Assembly (NCBI GenBank): GCA_951802195.1
Contig: OX637620.1
Span: 1,550,001 to 1,614,000, forward strand
From: Tausonia pullulans
Taxonomy: Eukaryota > Basidiomycota > Tremellomycetes > Cystofilobasidiales > Mrakiaceae
DNA length: 64,000 nt
Reading direction: 5' to 3'
In this document: one piece after another, positions 22,604 to 32,780 of the stretch
How the letters are laid out: each line of letters begins with the position of its first letter
Position numbering within the stretch: position 1 is the stretch's first letter
Notes under the pieces: generated by a model
The model's database searches: none
What the model was told of the DNA's origin: nothing
Seen by the model: only the letters and a program-made list of their open reading frames with translations
Position numbers and translations under genes: made by a program

Positions 22604-24045
22604 TCAGGCACCGCCGGCAGACTTGGACCGCGTGAGCTGTCCGCTGGTAAGGCAGGATTGAGGGAGGATCAGCGCAAGGCAAACAACCGGCACGACAGGC
22701 CAAGAAAACGACGCACCCCATTAACTCAGTATACCGCTTCGGCCGGCTCTGCCGCTTTGCCATCGATTTCTTGACCTTAGCCTCTGGTCGGACGACGACG
22801 ACGGGGACGGGCGAGTGCGAGATGCAGTACCGGGAGACAGAGCCCATGCCTGGAGCTAAGGAGGGGGAGGAGGGTTCAGCATTTAAAGACGGAACGGGCG
22901 AGTGAATGGCGAGAGAGGCTCACCTCCAAGTACGGCGCCCCAGGCTGCGAGCTTTCCCCTAGACCCCTTGGTGCCCTGGAAGGACAAACCGACATAGTCA
23001 TCAGAAAGATAGGCGTCAGGCACGCGTCGACACTGCGATACTCACGACGATGAGCGAGTCCGGGCGATAGAGCGCAAGTAGCCTCATGATCGAGTCGGTG
23101 ACCTTACCCGCGACAAACTCGACAATGACAGAGATCTGATGATAAAGAAAGAAAAAAGAAGGCGACTCAGCAGGCGCCGTCCATGATCGGCGGGGACCGA
23201 AGCCCTAATCACGGACCTTGCGATCCTCGACCTCATCGTTCTTCTGAAGGATGTAGGTCCGAAGCTCGCGAGCCTCCTCCCTCAGCTCCTCCTGTCTCGA
23301 GACCTTGTCCCGCTCTGCGTTTGTACAAGATGTCAGCTCGATCCCACTTCAGGCTGGTGACATGACCGACGCACCACTGTCATCAATATCGAACACTCGA
23401 AGCGCGACGACCTCGTCGCCGTCATCGAGGAGTGACTCCATCAGGAAGTCAAGCGCCTCGACACCACTCTCGTCCGGGGAGACACAGACGAGGAAGACCC
23501 GAGACTCGCGCGTCTTGACATAGTTCTCCGAGGCCGCTGTGAAAGAGGAGGAGGACAGCAATCGTCAGCATCGGCGCGTTCGTAGCCATGTCCCACACGC
23601 CAAGACAAGGGTGAAGGTCAGCGACAGTCGTGGCCGCGGAATGAAGGGCCGTGCAGCGTGTGAACGAGTCACCCATCGGTTTCCCATCCATCTCACTCCT
23701 GAGGAGAACACCAAGGAGCGAATGACAAGAAGGGACAAGCAAAGACTCACTCTGGAGGGTGAAGCTGAAGAGGGCATCGTCGGACGAGTCCTCGAAGGCC
23801 TCGAACCCAACTCGAGCCTTGTACTTGACGTGGCCCTCCTGGCTTGAGCTTCCTGCCCTCGACTGGGTGAAGGAGCCGTTCCGAGAGTGGGAGGGACGGA
23901 CGATGGTGCCAGAGTCAAAGTGAATGTGGGACGTCGACGAGGCCGACGAGTCTGGAAGGGGCGTCGATCCTCCAAGCGACGGTGAGACGCGTGGCGAGGA
24001 GAGGGCGGGTCGAAGGGCGGGTCGGAGGGGCGGAGAGGTGGCCAT
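22604..24045 (-). CDS. Universal stress protein (UspA) domain protein
   Basis: Fungal UspA proteins bind ATP-type nucleotides and are of poorly defined cytosolic role. Start is MATSPPLRPALRPALSSP at 24045; the first 90 residues are Ser/Pro-rich with RNGSFTQSRAGSSS, a likely phosphosite region. The Usp fold begins at ESRVFLVCVSPDESGVEALD near 23500 and goes on with VVALRVFDIDDS, a charged helix REEARELRTYILQKND, ISVIVEFVAGKVTDSIMRLL near 23110, SLIVGTKGSRGKLAAWGAVL near 22960 and SRYCISHSPVPVVVVRPE near 22830. The GTKGSRG..G..S pattern corresponds to the nucleotide-binding GxxGxxxxxxGSVS signature. The last exon after a TTACCAG acceptor near 22647 gives GGQLTRSKSAGGA and TGA at 22604. About eight exons. 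Confidence 0.85.
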
Positions 24046-24340
24046 GCGCGGCTGGTGAGAGAAGAGTGCCTGGGGGTTGGGGTGAGGGTGATTGGATGGA
24101 TGCGTTGGGTGGATAGGCTCGAGGATAAGGGTATTGGTGGTCAAGGGGAAGCGATGCAATCAAGGCACGCGGGCGGGGGACGGGAATGCCGGACACGGCG
24201 CCCGCATGCAGGAAACACGCGAGCGCGTGAGAGCGACCGCACCTGCCCCAACACTGCTTTCAGAGAGCAGCGACGAGGGACCAGACCTGTCACAGAACCT
24301 GTCTTGCCACGACGACCACCTACTCTGGCTACCTATCTCC

Positions 24341-25519
24341 ATGCCGCCTCTCGTGCCGCCCAAACCGGCGCACCCGCCGCCAGCCAACTGGCCGAAGGAA
24401 ATCCACTACCTCACCCAGCCCTTCTGTCCGTTCCGTCCCGTCGTCTTATACTGTCTATGCCCCGCCTGTCAGGTGGCCCGGCTCATCTTTGGGCACCCAC
24501 CTCGACCTACAGACAGCGGCGTCCCGCCTGAAGTCATCGCGCTTATCCAGTCAAAGAACCCGCCGCCGAAGCACCAGCCGGTCACGTCCGTCGAGATCAA
24601 GTTCATCACGGACCCGAAGCACCCGGCATATGGCCAACGAGGGTTGTTTGCCAAGAAGAAGATGGTGAAGGGCGATCTCATTGTGTGGTGAGTGGAACTG
24701 CGCTTGTGACCGTCGGGAGGGACGGGCACACGCACGCGTCAGGGCTGATATGGGAGCGCCGCGCTGGGTACAGGTACTCTGGGCACGTGAATCTTTCTCT
24801 CTTTTTCTCTCTCCTTTTTCTCTTTGCTTTTTCCTTCTCTGATGGTCTACCTCTGATTCTTCGAGCTGCGACTTGATTGAATGAAAGGGGAAGGCGCATC
24901 TGAGAGGACGAAACTGCGTAGCGCGGGCTGATCTCTCATACGATTTTCGCCACGTCTCTCCCTCTACTAGATCCACCTCGACAAGGAGCCCGACCCCGTT
25001 CTCGCAGCAGAGCGCGAGAAATCCGACTACGACTTAACACTAGTCCCCAAGCTTTCCTCCCTTCTGCCCCTCGGGACTGACCCGCTCCCATGGTGGGCCG
25101 ATCTCGGCCTCGCCGTCGACGCCGCCAAAATGGGCACCGAATCTCGGTGCGTCAACGACTACCGTGGCACTCCAGCAAACACCCCTCCGACAGTGGGTAA
25201 GAACGGAAAGCGTCAGCCGGCGAAGCCGAAGCCGAATGCGTTCTTTCATTCCTTGAGGACGACGACACTCGTCCCGCCACGGTGCCTCAACCCGGATTTG
25301 ACGACGCCTGTCGAGAGGGCTGAGGGGAAGGGCGAATTGAGAATGGGAATTTGGGTCGGGGCGGAGAGTGGGATTGCCAAGGGGGAGGAGATCCTCATCA
25401 GGTGCGTGTGGCATGCATCGCGTTGGGTCGAGGAAGTGAGACAGCTGATCGAGCGCGTATCGGTCGACAGTTACGGCAAATCATTCTGGAGCTCGAGGAA
25501 GGGCGGCGACGATGAATGA
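24341..25519 (+). CDS. SET-domain protein (fungal type)
   Basis: SET domains transfer methyl groups from SAM to lysine; the substrate cannot be told here. Start is MPPLVPPKPAHPPPANWPKE at 24341. The SET core begins HPAYGQRGLFAKKKMVKGDL near 24625. A 13-nt exon (24774-24786) with the bases for Y-S-G-H joins it to IHLDKEPDPVLAAEREKSDY near 24970, giving a YxGHxH start of the core like other fungal members. ESRCVNDYRGT near 25140 holds the place of the RxxNH motif, and GIAKGEEILISYGKSFW (split by an intron at about 25400) is the GEEL-x-x-x-YG motif with the catalytic-type Tyr. There are no pre-SET or post-SET cysteines, so a histone H3K9 enzyme is unlikely. It ends SSRKGGDDE at TGA 25517. Promoter is shared with the stress-protein gene (295 bp divergent gap). 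Confidence 0.85.
24774..24786 (+). other. Inferred 13-nt micro-exon of the SET-domain gene
   Basis: The 13 bases sit between an ACAG acceptor and a GTGAAT donor. Joining them to the preceding exon, which ends in phase 2, creates WYSGH and keeps the frame into IHLDKEPDP. Direct joining of the flanking exons would give a stop (TGA) in the usual donor phase. The product restores a conserved YxG of the SET core. Confidence 0.7.
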
Positions 25520-25639
25520 CGGTGCCTGTCTTCGATCCTTGTGTGCAGAATGCGCGCGCATGCGACAGACAGCTTCTGTGTCCGTCTTGCCGAATACCGT
25601 CTTGCTCAGAGTCTCTCGAGTGGATACAGACAGAAATTC

Positions 25640-26177
25640 TCATGCTTTGGGGGGCCCGGAAGGAGAGGTGTGAAGCTGCATGCAAGCAAGGTCGCATCAG
25701 TCAGCACCGTGCCTGTCTGTCATAGAGAGAAGGGAGGGGCGCGTTCACGTTGAGACCGTGGATGCCCTTGATTTCCTCCTCGAGCACCTGATTGACCAGG
25801 CGGTGCTGTTTGAGCTTGCTGAGACCGATGAAAGCCGGGGAGACGACCTTGATCTGGTAAAAGGTGCCGCATCCGCCTGGAGAAAGACGTGAGTTCGATT
25901 GGTTGGTTGGTCGGTCAGACGAGAGAGAAGACAAGAGAAACAGAATAGGATAGAGCCTACCCGAGGTGTCCTGGACCTCAGCGATGTCGGCCTCGAGCCG
26001 GTCGACAAGCTTGTTCCGGATGACGAGCTCAGACTCAGAGTGTGGGTTGATGGGCTCGCCGGCGAGCAGCGTTGGTCGGGTGAGGGAGAAGGCGCGAGCG
26101 ACAGTGACGAGGGGAGAGACCGAAGCAGAAGTGAGCGGGAAGACCCGAGAAGAGAGCGAGAGGGTGGAGCGGAACAT
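25640..26177 (-). CDS. Mitochondrial BolA-like protein (BOLA3/Aim1 type)
   Basis: Mitochondrial BolA proteins work with glutaredoxin-5 and Nfu1 in delivering Fe-S clusters, for example to lipoate synthase. Start is MFRSTLSLSSRVFPLTSASV at 26177, rich in Ser/Arg/Thr and fit for a mitochondrial presequence. The BolA fold reads RLEADIAEVQDTSGGCGTFY across the first intron, then IKVVSPAFIGLSKLKQHRLV and NQVLEEEIKGIHGLN, with the conserved Cys in GGCGTFY and the invariant RH..V reading QHRLVNQVL. The last exon after a GCAG acceptor adds LHTSPSGPPKA and TGA at 25640. About 125 residues, usual for the family. Three exons. Confidence 0.92.
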
Positions 26178-26403
26178 GACGGAAGTAGAACGAAGACGAA
26201 AGGGAGGAAGGGTCGTGGGCGAGAAAGTGGTGATTGGAGAGCAAGGAGCCGGGGATTGAGGGGGAGCGAGGAAGAGAAGCCCAGAGGGCCGACCAACGCG
26301 CGACTCCAGTCGTCAAGCAAACGTCCGAGGCGGAGGAGGCCGTCATCATCGTATCTTCTCGTCCAACCATTACCATCACAACCACTCGACTCCTCTTCCC
26401 TGC

Positions 26404-27670
26404 ATGGAGCACTCCTCCGCATCTGCCTTTGCTGCTGTCGCTGTGCCTCCAAGGCAAGTGACCTCGGGCTTCCTCTCATCCCTCACAACGCTCGCCGTCG
26501 TCCTCGCCCTCGCATTCACCTGCTGGGCCATCAGTCTCCTCAACATCCGCCGCAACTGCATCCGCCGGCTCTCCTTCGACCCAGACTCAGCCGTACCGGA
26601 GCAGCAGCCTCTTCTCGACGGCGAGTCCACGGGGGCAGCCACGCCTGTCTTCCAGCCGGGGCCGGGCTATCAGACGCCCTCGCTCGGCTTCGTGACGCCC
26701 CGCAAGACCGTGTACGAGTGGAGCGCCTTGGCTCGCGGTTGGTGCATCGGTGGGTGGCCATGCAAGTCTTTTCGAGGAGTTCGGGACCCAATCTAACACT
26801 GTGCTTGCCCACTTGTAGCCGTGGCAACGTTGGTGTTTGGAATCAACATCTTCAGTTAATCAATCCCCACGTGCTCTGTCTCCACTCGCTGGCTCATCCC
26901 TGATATCTCATCTTACATTCTCTCAGGCATCGTCGCGTCCGTCATCACAGAGCCTTTAACCACCTGGGAACCCAAGTTCTGGCTCTGCAAGGTCGCCGCC
27001 ATCCCCTTTGTCACTGTGCGGTTGTCGCGACCTTCGGTGGTGGCAGTTGAAGCCTCTCTCATCTCGCACTTCTTTCTCCCCAGATCTTCCTTGTCTTTCA
27101 ACTGTTTCAAGCCCCTGGTTCCACCACCCCTGCTCAGATCAACCATACTCTTCTTTTGCTGCTTGCGCTCATCATCATTGTACGTCCAGGCGACGGGGGA
27201 ATCTCTGTCCCGGAGCGAAAAAGAGCTGACGGAAGCTCAATCTCGACGTCACTACTTCTCCATCGCACCACCTTAGATCCTCGCCCCGATCCTCACACAA
27301 ATTCGTGAATATCTTTTTTGGTATTCCCTCCGTCCTATCTAGCCCACTGATCGCCTACGTTCTGACCAGCTACGGACTCGGACAACGGCCGCCTCAGCCT
27401 CGCTCGTCGGATCCTCGAACATGTGGTGCGTCGTCCCTCCCTCCCTCTTGCTCACGACGCTCTCGTTCCTAACTCGCCCTCCCTCCTCCCTGAATTCAAC
27501 AGGCTGGTCCCAGTCTAGTTATGTCGGCGCTTGTGGCAGTACATTACATTGTCCACGAGGTGTATAGCAGTGACGCGTCAGTCCAGGAGAGCCTCGCGAG
27601 CAGTCGGATGCAGCCGCCGGAGTATGCCGCTGGTGAGGCAGAACGAGGTGAAGGGGAGGCGGCGGCTTGA
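26404..27670 (+). CDS. Unknown multi-pass membrane protein
   Basis: I do not recognise the family. Six exons join cleanly from ATG 26404 to TGA 27668. An N-terminal membrane segment reads LSSLTTLAVVLALAFTCWAI, then a cytosolic-looking loop with PEQQPLLDGE (a PLLDGE motif like an acidic-dileucine sorting signal). More hydrophobic segments follow: ATLVFGINIFSIVASVI, WLCKVAAIPFVTIFLVFQLF, and HTLLLLLALIIIILAPIL. The next exon gives PTDSDNGRLSLARRILEHV and the last AGPSLVMSALVAVHYIVHEV, ending in Glu/Ala-rich sequence GEAERGEGEAAA. The layout predicts about five membrane helices. The dileucine-type motif would suit an endosome or vacuole protein, but this is inference. Confidence 0.7.
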
Positions 27671-27870
27671 CAAGCCGAGAGTGAGGAGGGGAGGATCATA
27701 TCTTGCTGGATGTTATTGATTGGTATATGACTCTTTGACGAAACATTGTCGGGCGGCACCCTCATCGATCTCAATATGCAAGTGGTCTTTCTCTCCATCA
27801 CTTCTCTCTCCCTTCTCCTCATCTCCTTCTTCGAGACCTCCCTACTCCTCGGCCGCTCCGCTTTCATCAA

Positions 27871-28429
27871 CTACTTAGTCCTCCTCACTTCGTCCTCCTT
27901 CCCCGTCGCTTCCTTAGTCTTCCGCATGGTTTCTTGTGCCAGGGTTTCTACGCGGTCCTTGGTGGTAGGGGAGCTCTTGATATCCTCGCTCGAGGTCACC
28001 TCCTCAGTCTCGCAGAAGAGCTCCTCTATAGTGATCTCGGAGGGATCCTCAAAAGGGGGGATGGGAGTCGGGTTCTTATGGTCGCCCTGCACAAATGAGT
28101 CACCGCGGAGGCGGCCCGGCGATCCAGTCAGTCAGTTATTTGAGAGCGGCTGACTGGTGGGAAGAGATGACAGCGAGCGGGGCACTCACTCGGACGACAT
28201 GATCTGCCTTGTCGATAGCTTCCGCGAGGACTTCACCCGTCTTGCGGTTTACCTTCCCCGTGAAAGAGCTACATATGTGAGGAAGAAAGAAAGGAAGGCG
28301 GCGTGCAATCGCTTGCTCACTTTGTCGACGGCCCTCTTCGCGTCATCGACGATCGACATCCGCCGAGTTGAGGCAGCGAGGGCCACGGTCCGCGAGGAGT
28401 GGCTAATAAAGAGAGTGCGAGTGAGCATG
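27871..28429 (-). CDS. Small probable mitochondrial protein, unknown
   Basis: Three exons give a protein of about 125 residues. Start at 28429 (MLTRTLFISHSSRTVALAAS then TRRMS) is a textbook Arg/Ser-rich, acid-free mitochondrial presequence. The next part is amphipathic, IVDDAKRAVDK joined to VNRKTGEVLAEAIDKADHVV, and the last exon reads GDHKNPTPIPPFEDPSEITI followed by an acidic Ser/Glu region and a basic end (KEDEVRRTK, TAG at 27871). The first intron must end in AAG at about 28253 to keep the frame; the second uses GTGAGT and CAG. I do not know the family; LEA-like or respiratory-chain-associated roles are only possibilities. Confidence 0.6.
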
Positions 28430-28579
28430 ATGCGGTGGGACGAGGTGTGATGGTGGTTGAGGGGAGAAAGAACTGATGGTCGAGCAAGAAGACCTCGGAA
28501 CGCCGCCACCCTCGCGGCTTGCTGCTGACTGCGGGCTTACCCGCACCTCATTTGACTTTCCGACATTAAAAGATGAAAA

Positions 28580-30210
28580 TCATGCTTCGTTCTCGACTCC
28601 GTCTTCCTCCTCGTAGAACTCGCCACCTTCATCCTCGTCTTCAAACTCAAACTGGATGATTCCGCTCGCGACTGAAAGAGAAATGGAGAGATCGTGTCAA
28701 TCGGACGTTCCCAATCCACATGCGACTCCATTCAACACGCACAGACATAGCCGACGAGGGCGACCGCGGAACCAGCGAACCACCAAAGACGCTTGCGAGC
28801 GAAATCTCTCTCGGCCTCCGTCGGCGGGTCCTTCGCGGTCTTCGCGACTCCGTTCTGTTGCTCCTGGCTGCCGCCCCCAAGGACCCTCAGAATCGTCGGG
28901 ACAGCAGCCATACCCCGCTTAAGCGACCCCCAGACAGAGAGGTGAACCGCTGGTCGGTGGGGCCACGTGTCCGGCGAGTCTGGCGGGAAGCACAGCGAGA
29001 GAATACGGAGCGTGTGTGCCTGCAGAGCCGGGTGGTTCGTCCGAATGTGATTCGGGAGGAGGGCGACGGGGAACGGGGGGAGGAGGATGAGGGAGAGATG
29101 CGAGAAAAGGGCAAGATCGAGCGATGTCGGCGTCGGGGAGTCGAATGCAAATCCTGTGGACGAGGTAGATACGAGGCTCGAGAGAAGGGCGAGCGTTCGA
29201 TCGGCGAATTGGAGGAACTCGGCCTCGGCGAAGGCGCCTTCGAGTTGCTTCGCGGCCGCTTGGACGGGAGGCTCCAGCTTCTCGACGTTGGCGAGCCCCA
29301 GTCCCGTCCCATCGTGGCGATTTTGAGGAGTTGGCGGGGTTGTGGCCGAGGCGAGACCCCAGAGGGAGACGTGTGTGAGGCGCGCCTCGTGGAGTGTGCG
29401 GATACGGTTCGGGAGAAACTGCGACTGAGGGAAGGGGAGGGAGGCCATGAGATGGCTGTGAACGAGTGCGAAGTTTGCGGCCGGAGAGTATAGGGTGTGG
29501 GACTGGAGCAAAAGATAGAAAATGAAGCAGAGACTCCGTCAGGACAATCGCGACGCGTCACATTGAAATGGGCGGACGGAAGCGACGAACCGTCAAGTCG
29601 GCGAGCTCGCCTTCGATGAGGGCCTGCCATGCAATACTCTGCGCCTTCTGTCCATCCGTGAGGTTCTCGTCGAGGTCTCCGCTGCGAGGCGGCCTGTGAC
29701 TCGGTGAGTTGAGAGGCTCCGACACGCCATCCTCTGAGAGACCTTGGACCCTGTGCTCGGGCGTGAGGGTCGCGCTCTCAGGCGAGAGCCTGAGCAGATA
29801 GGCGCGGATCCCGGAGGGTGACGAAATAATATGTGGGCCGTGCTCAATGTAAGGAAGTTGACCTGGAAAGTAGCTTTCTTAGCAAAAGAAGTCGATCTGA
29901 ATGAAGGCAAGACGCGACTGACCGTTCGGGGACGAGTCCGGGTCGTTGGACTCAAGGTGCGTCCATCGCCCGGGAAAGGCTTACCGTCGGCGAGCATGAT
30001 TCAGTCAAGACGTCTATGGCATGGAGAGAGAGGCCTGTATGCTGACCGAGCTGGAGGTAGCAGGCAATCGCGATGGAGGCCGGGTCGATCGATGGCAAAG
30101 ACCAGGCGCCGGTCCAAGTGTGGACTGTGGGACAAGGATCTGCTCCATGAGCCGACTGAGCACGACTTGTAGAAAACCAACGGGTACTGACGGGTGAGAG
30201 GTAGGGCCAT
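28580..30210 (-). CDS. SAM37: Metaxin/SAM37, outer-membrane sorting and assembly component
   Basis: Sam37 is part of the SAM complex that inserts beta-barrel proteins into the mitochondrial outer membrane. The first exon is very short, MALPLT from ATG 30210, joined to LHTWTGAWSLPSIDPASIAI and ACYLQLGQ, the Tom37 N-terminal block (W..x.GLPSIDPECL). The GST-like region continues with WTHLESNDPDSSPNGQLPYI, EHGPHIISSPSGIRAYL near 29800, AQSIAWQALIEGELADLT near 29620, and a long helical exon (28735-29480). The C-terminus has a membrane segment WWFAGSAVALVGYVFASGII near 28750-28670 and an acidic tail (EFEDEDEGGEFYEEEDG) ending at TGA 28580. The acidic tail after the anchor would face the intermembrane space or cytosol depending on topology. 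Confidence 0.85.
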
Positions 30211-30381
30211 GATAACTTGATCGGGCCGTGGTCGTCGTCGTCGTTGGACTCTTGTCGAGAAGAACCGCGACCGTCCAGCGGCTTCTTCGCGTCGAAGAGG
30301 CATGGACCTCCGCTGACCGAGTCGATCCTCCCCCTCCGGCTATCATGTCTTTAGCTCACAACACCCACCTGCCCTTCAGCC

Positions 30382-32177
30382 ATGGCCCCCACTCCGCCGA
30401 CGCCGATACAAATCCACAATCAAACGGACACCTCGATCTATCTCACCAACGCCTCGCATGTCTTCCTCGACCCTGTCGAGATCGCTCCAGCCTCGGCAGG
30501 TCCCGTAGGCTACATCCCGTCGAGGTCGTCGCGTGAAACGCTCAACCTCGCCTTCTCGCACGTTGACGGACGGCGAAACTGGTTGCTCAACCTGAGTAGC
30601 AAAGGCCGGTGGACTAAGGGCGGCTGGGAGGCCGTCTATGCGCGCGAGGTGGTAGCGCCCGAGACGGCGGTGAAGGCCGACGGGGGGGAAGCCAGCAGCC
30701 AGACGTCGACGATCCGGCACAAGCCGCATGCGCTTCGCTTCTATCGCATCAAGGTTCGTAACGTGCCAGTCTCCTTGAGTTGCGTCAAGAAGCTGACGGA
30801 GTTATCTTGCAGAATCCGAAATCCGGCGAGCAGACGCTCGTTGTCCTCTCCGCGCCCCCAGTCGAGTCGTGGCTCTCGCACCTACCCAACGACATGGCTC
30901 TCGGCGACGTCGCCCTACCCGGGACACACCAATCCACTGCCCTCTACGGTTGTGAGTCTGCACTATTGAGAGAGAAGCACTTTGACACTGATCTCGATCT
31001 CCTTGTGAATATCAAGGGCCTGTCAGCCAGTGTCAGCAGCCTAGCAGTCCTCTAGACGTTCAGCTGCAGGAAGGCCTAAGGTTCCTCGGTGGGTCACCAT
31101 TTGATGCCGCCCGAAGATTCCTTCGCTTAAAACTTTGAGTCTGGCAGATGTTCGTCTAGCCGAGAAGAACGGCAAGCTCATCGCGTATCATGGTATTCGT
31201 GAGTCGTCCTCAAGCAAGAACGTTATCTTACTTCAACGCTGCTGACCTCTTTCACTCAGTCTCTCAACGCGCCAACTTTGAGGACCTCCTCGCTCTCGTC
31301 AAGAAATTCCTTGCCACGCCAGAGTCCTCGAGCGAGACTGTAATTATGTCGATCCAACAAGGTTCGTCTGCTTCCCTCGTTCATTCACCTTTTTAAGGCT
31401 TTCTCTCACTCATCCTTCTTTGCTCTTCCACAGAAAACGCCGCGACACCAGTCTTCCTCTCACTTCTCAGAGGCTACATTGAGGCTTCCCCGCTTGACTG
31501 GTTCCTCGAGAACCGCGTCCCGACGCTCGGCGAGGTCCGCGGCAAAATCGTCCTCTTTTCGAGGTTCGGAGACGGTGCCGGCACCGAGTGGGAGGATCTC
31601 GGAGGGATGGGACTGCATCCGTCTGGGTGGATAGATAGCGTACAGTCGGTGGGTCCACGCTGTGATGGAGGACAAACGAGTGAGACACCGAGACTGACGT
31701 CGTCTCCTGGTGCTCTAGGGTTTCGAGGTCGAGTTGCCCAAAAAGGACGACGGCAAGTCCGGAGAGGGCTGGACACTCGGCATCCAAGACTGGTACAACA
31801 TTGGCACCTTCCTCTCGATCCCGGAGAAGGCCACCGCCGTCGCCACGCTTCTTATGACGCAGTCACCTCTCGAGGAACACGTTCCGCTTGCTTTTTGCTC
31901 GGCGTCGTCCTTCCCGCTTGCGTGCCCCGTGACGGTAGCTCGGGGCGCGGGGTGGCCGTTCTGGGGGATGGGTTTCGAGGGTGTGAATTCGCGGGTTGGG
32001 AGATGGATCCTCGAGAGGCTTAGCAGTGAGGATATTGAGGAGAAAGAGAGACAGTCGTTGAGAGGGTGGATTCTCTTCGACTTCTACAGGTCCGAGCCGG
32101 GCCTGGTTGAGCTGGTGCTGGGGCTCAACTTTCTTGGAGGAGGAGGTGGTGTAGCCACGGCGAAGAAGGCGTGTTGA
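30382..32177 (+). CDS. PI-PLC X-domain protein with N-terminal beta domain
   Basis: The C-terminal half is a phosphatidylinositol-specific phospholipase C X-type barrel: LGDVALPGTHQSTALYG near 30905 holds the first catalytic-type His, LQEGLRFLDVRLAEKNGKLI near 31065-31170 the metal/substrate strand, and AYHGI near 31190 the second His. Later parts are RANFEDLLALVKKFLA, ETVIMSIQQ, GKIVLFSRFGDG near 31540 and WYNIGTFLSIPEKATAVATL near 31790, with AGWPFWGMGFEGVNSRVGRW near 31950 as the C-terminal block. No Y domain, C2 or PH domain is present, so it resembles bacterial-type or PLCXD proteins rather than Plc1. The first 110 residues (IQIHNQTDTSIYLTNASHVF) look like a separate beta-sandwich, of a kind seen in front of fungal PLC-like proteins. 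Start at 30382, stop at 32175. Seven or so exons. Confidence 0.85.
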
Positions 32178-32780
32178 TAGGACGGCGTGATGGAGACCCC
32201 CCCCCCCTTTTTTTTCCCTTAACGACTTCTCACAATGGATCACTTGCGTTCCACTTTCGATGCGCTTCTCATGAGAGGTAGATGGCTGGCATGCAAGATC
32301 GTGACAAAGGCGTCAGAGATGAATGGATGCGTGTGAAAGGGGAGAGTGATATATTGAGGCTGGGAAACCTAGAACGGTAGCATCTTGGTACCCAAGGAGC
32401 AACTAGGCTTGGTAATGGTTTGGTGGGGAGAGGGCGAGGGCTTTGCCTCGATGGACATCTGAACGCCTTCACTGCAATCTGCTTGTTTCGCTAACGATCG
32501 TTTCCGATATGTTGCTGCTCGTCGCTTACTTTCCTTCCAAACTCGCTGCTTGTTGGTTGATCGTGGATCAAAAGTGGGTTGGGCATAAATGTCGTAGTGT
32601 AAAGGGGATGGGGTAATGAATGAAGTAATGCTACTGCTCGTCAGGGAGGGAGGGTGTCATATGAGAGAGGAGGTATAATCTACAATAAGAGATGCCGAAA
32701 GAGACTGGAGAGAAGGGTCTCATCTCTGCACAAGCAACACGCACACAAGTCATCTAAGCTCGCTGTTCGAGCTCTCTGTT
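32178..32780. other. Convergent intergenic region
   Basis: This 0.6 kb lies between the stops of the convergent PLC-like and Ser/Pro-rich genes, so it should hold both 3' untranslated regions. A C11T8 run lies at 32197-32215. I see no coding sequence in it. Confidence 0.5.
32197..32215. repeat. C11T8 homopolymer pair
   Basis: Eleven C then eight T follow the PLC-like stop by about twenty bases. It is a likely slippage site and a place where assembly length may be wrong. Confidence 0.85.
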
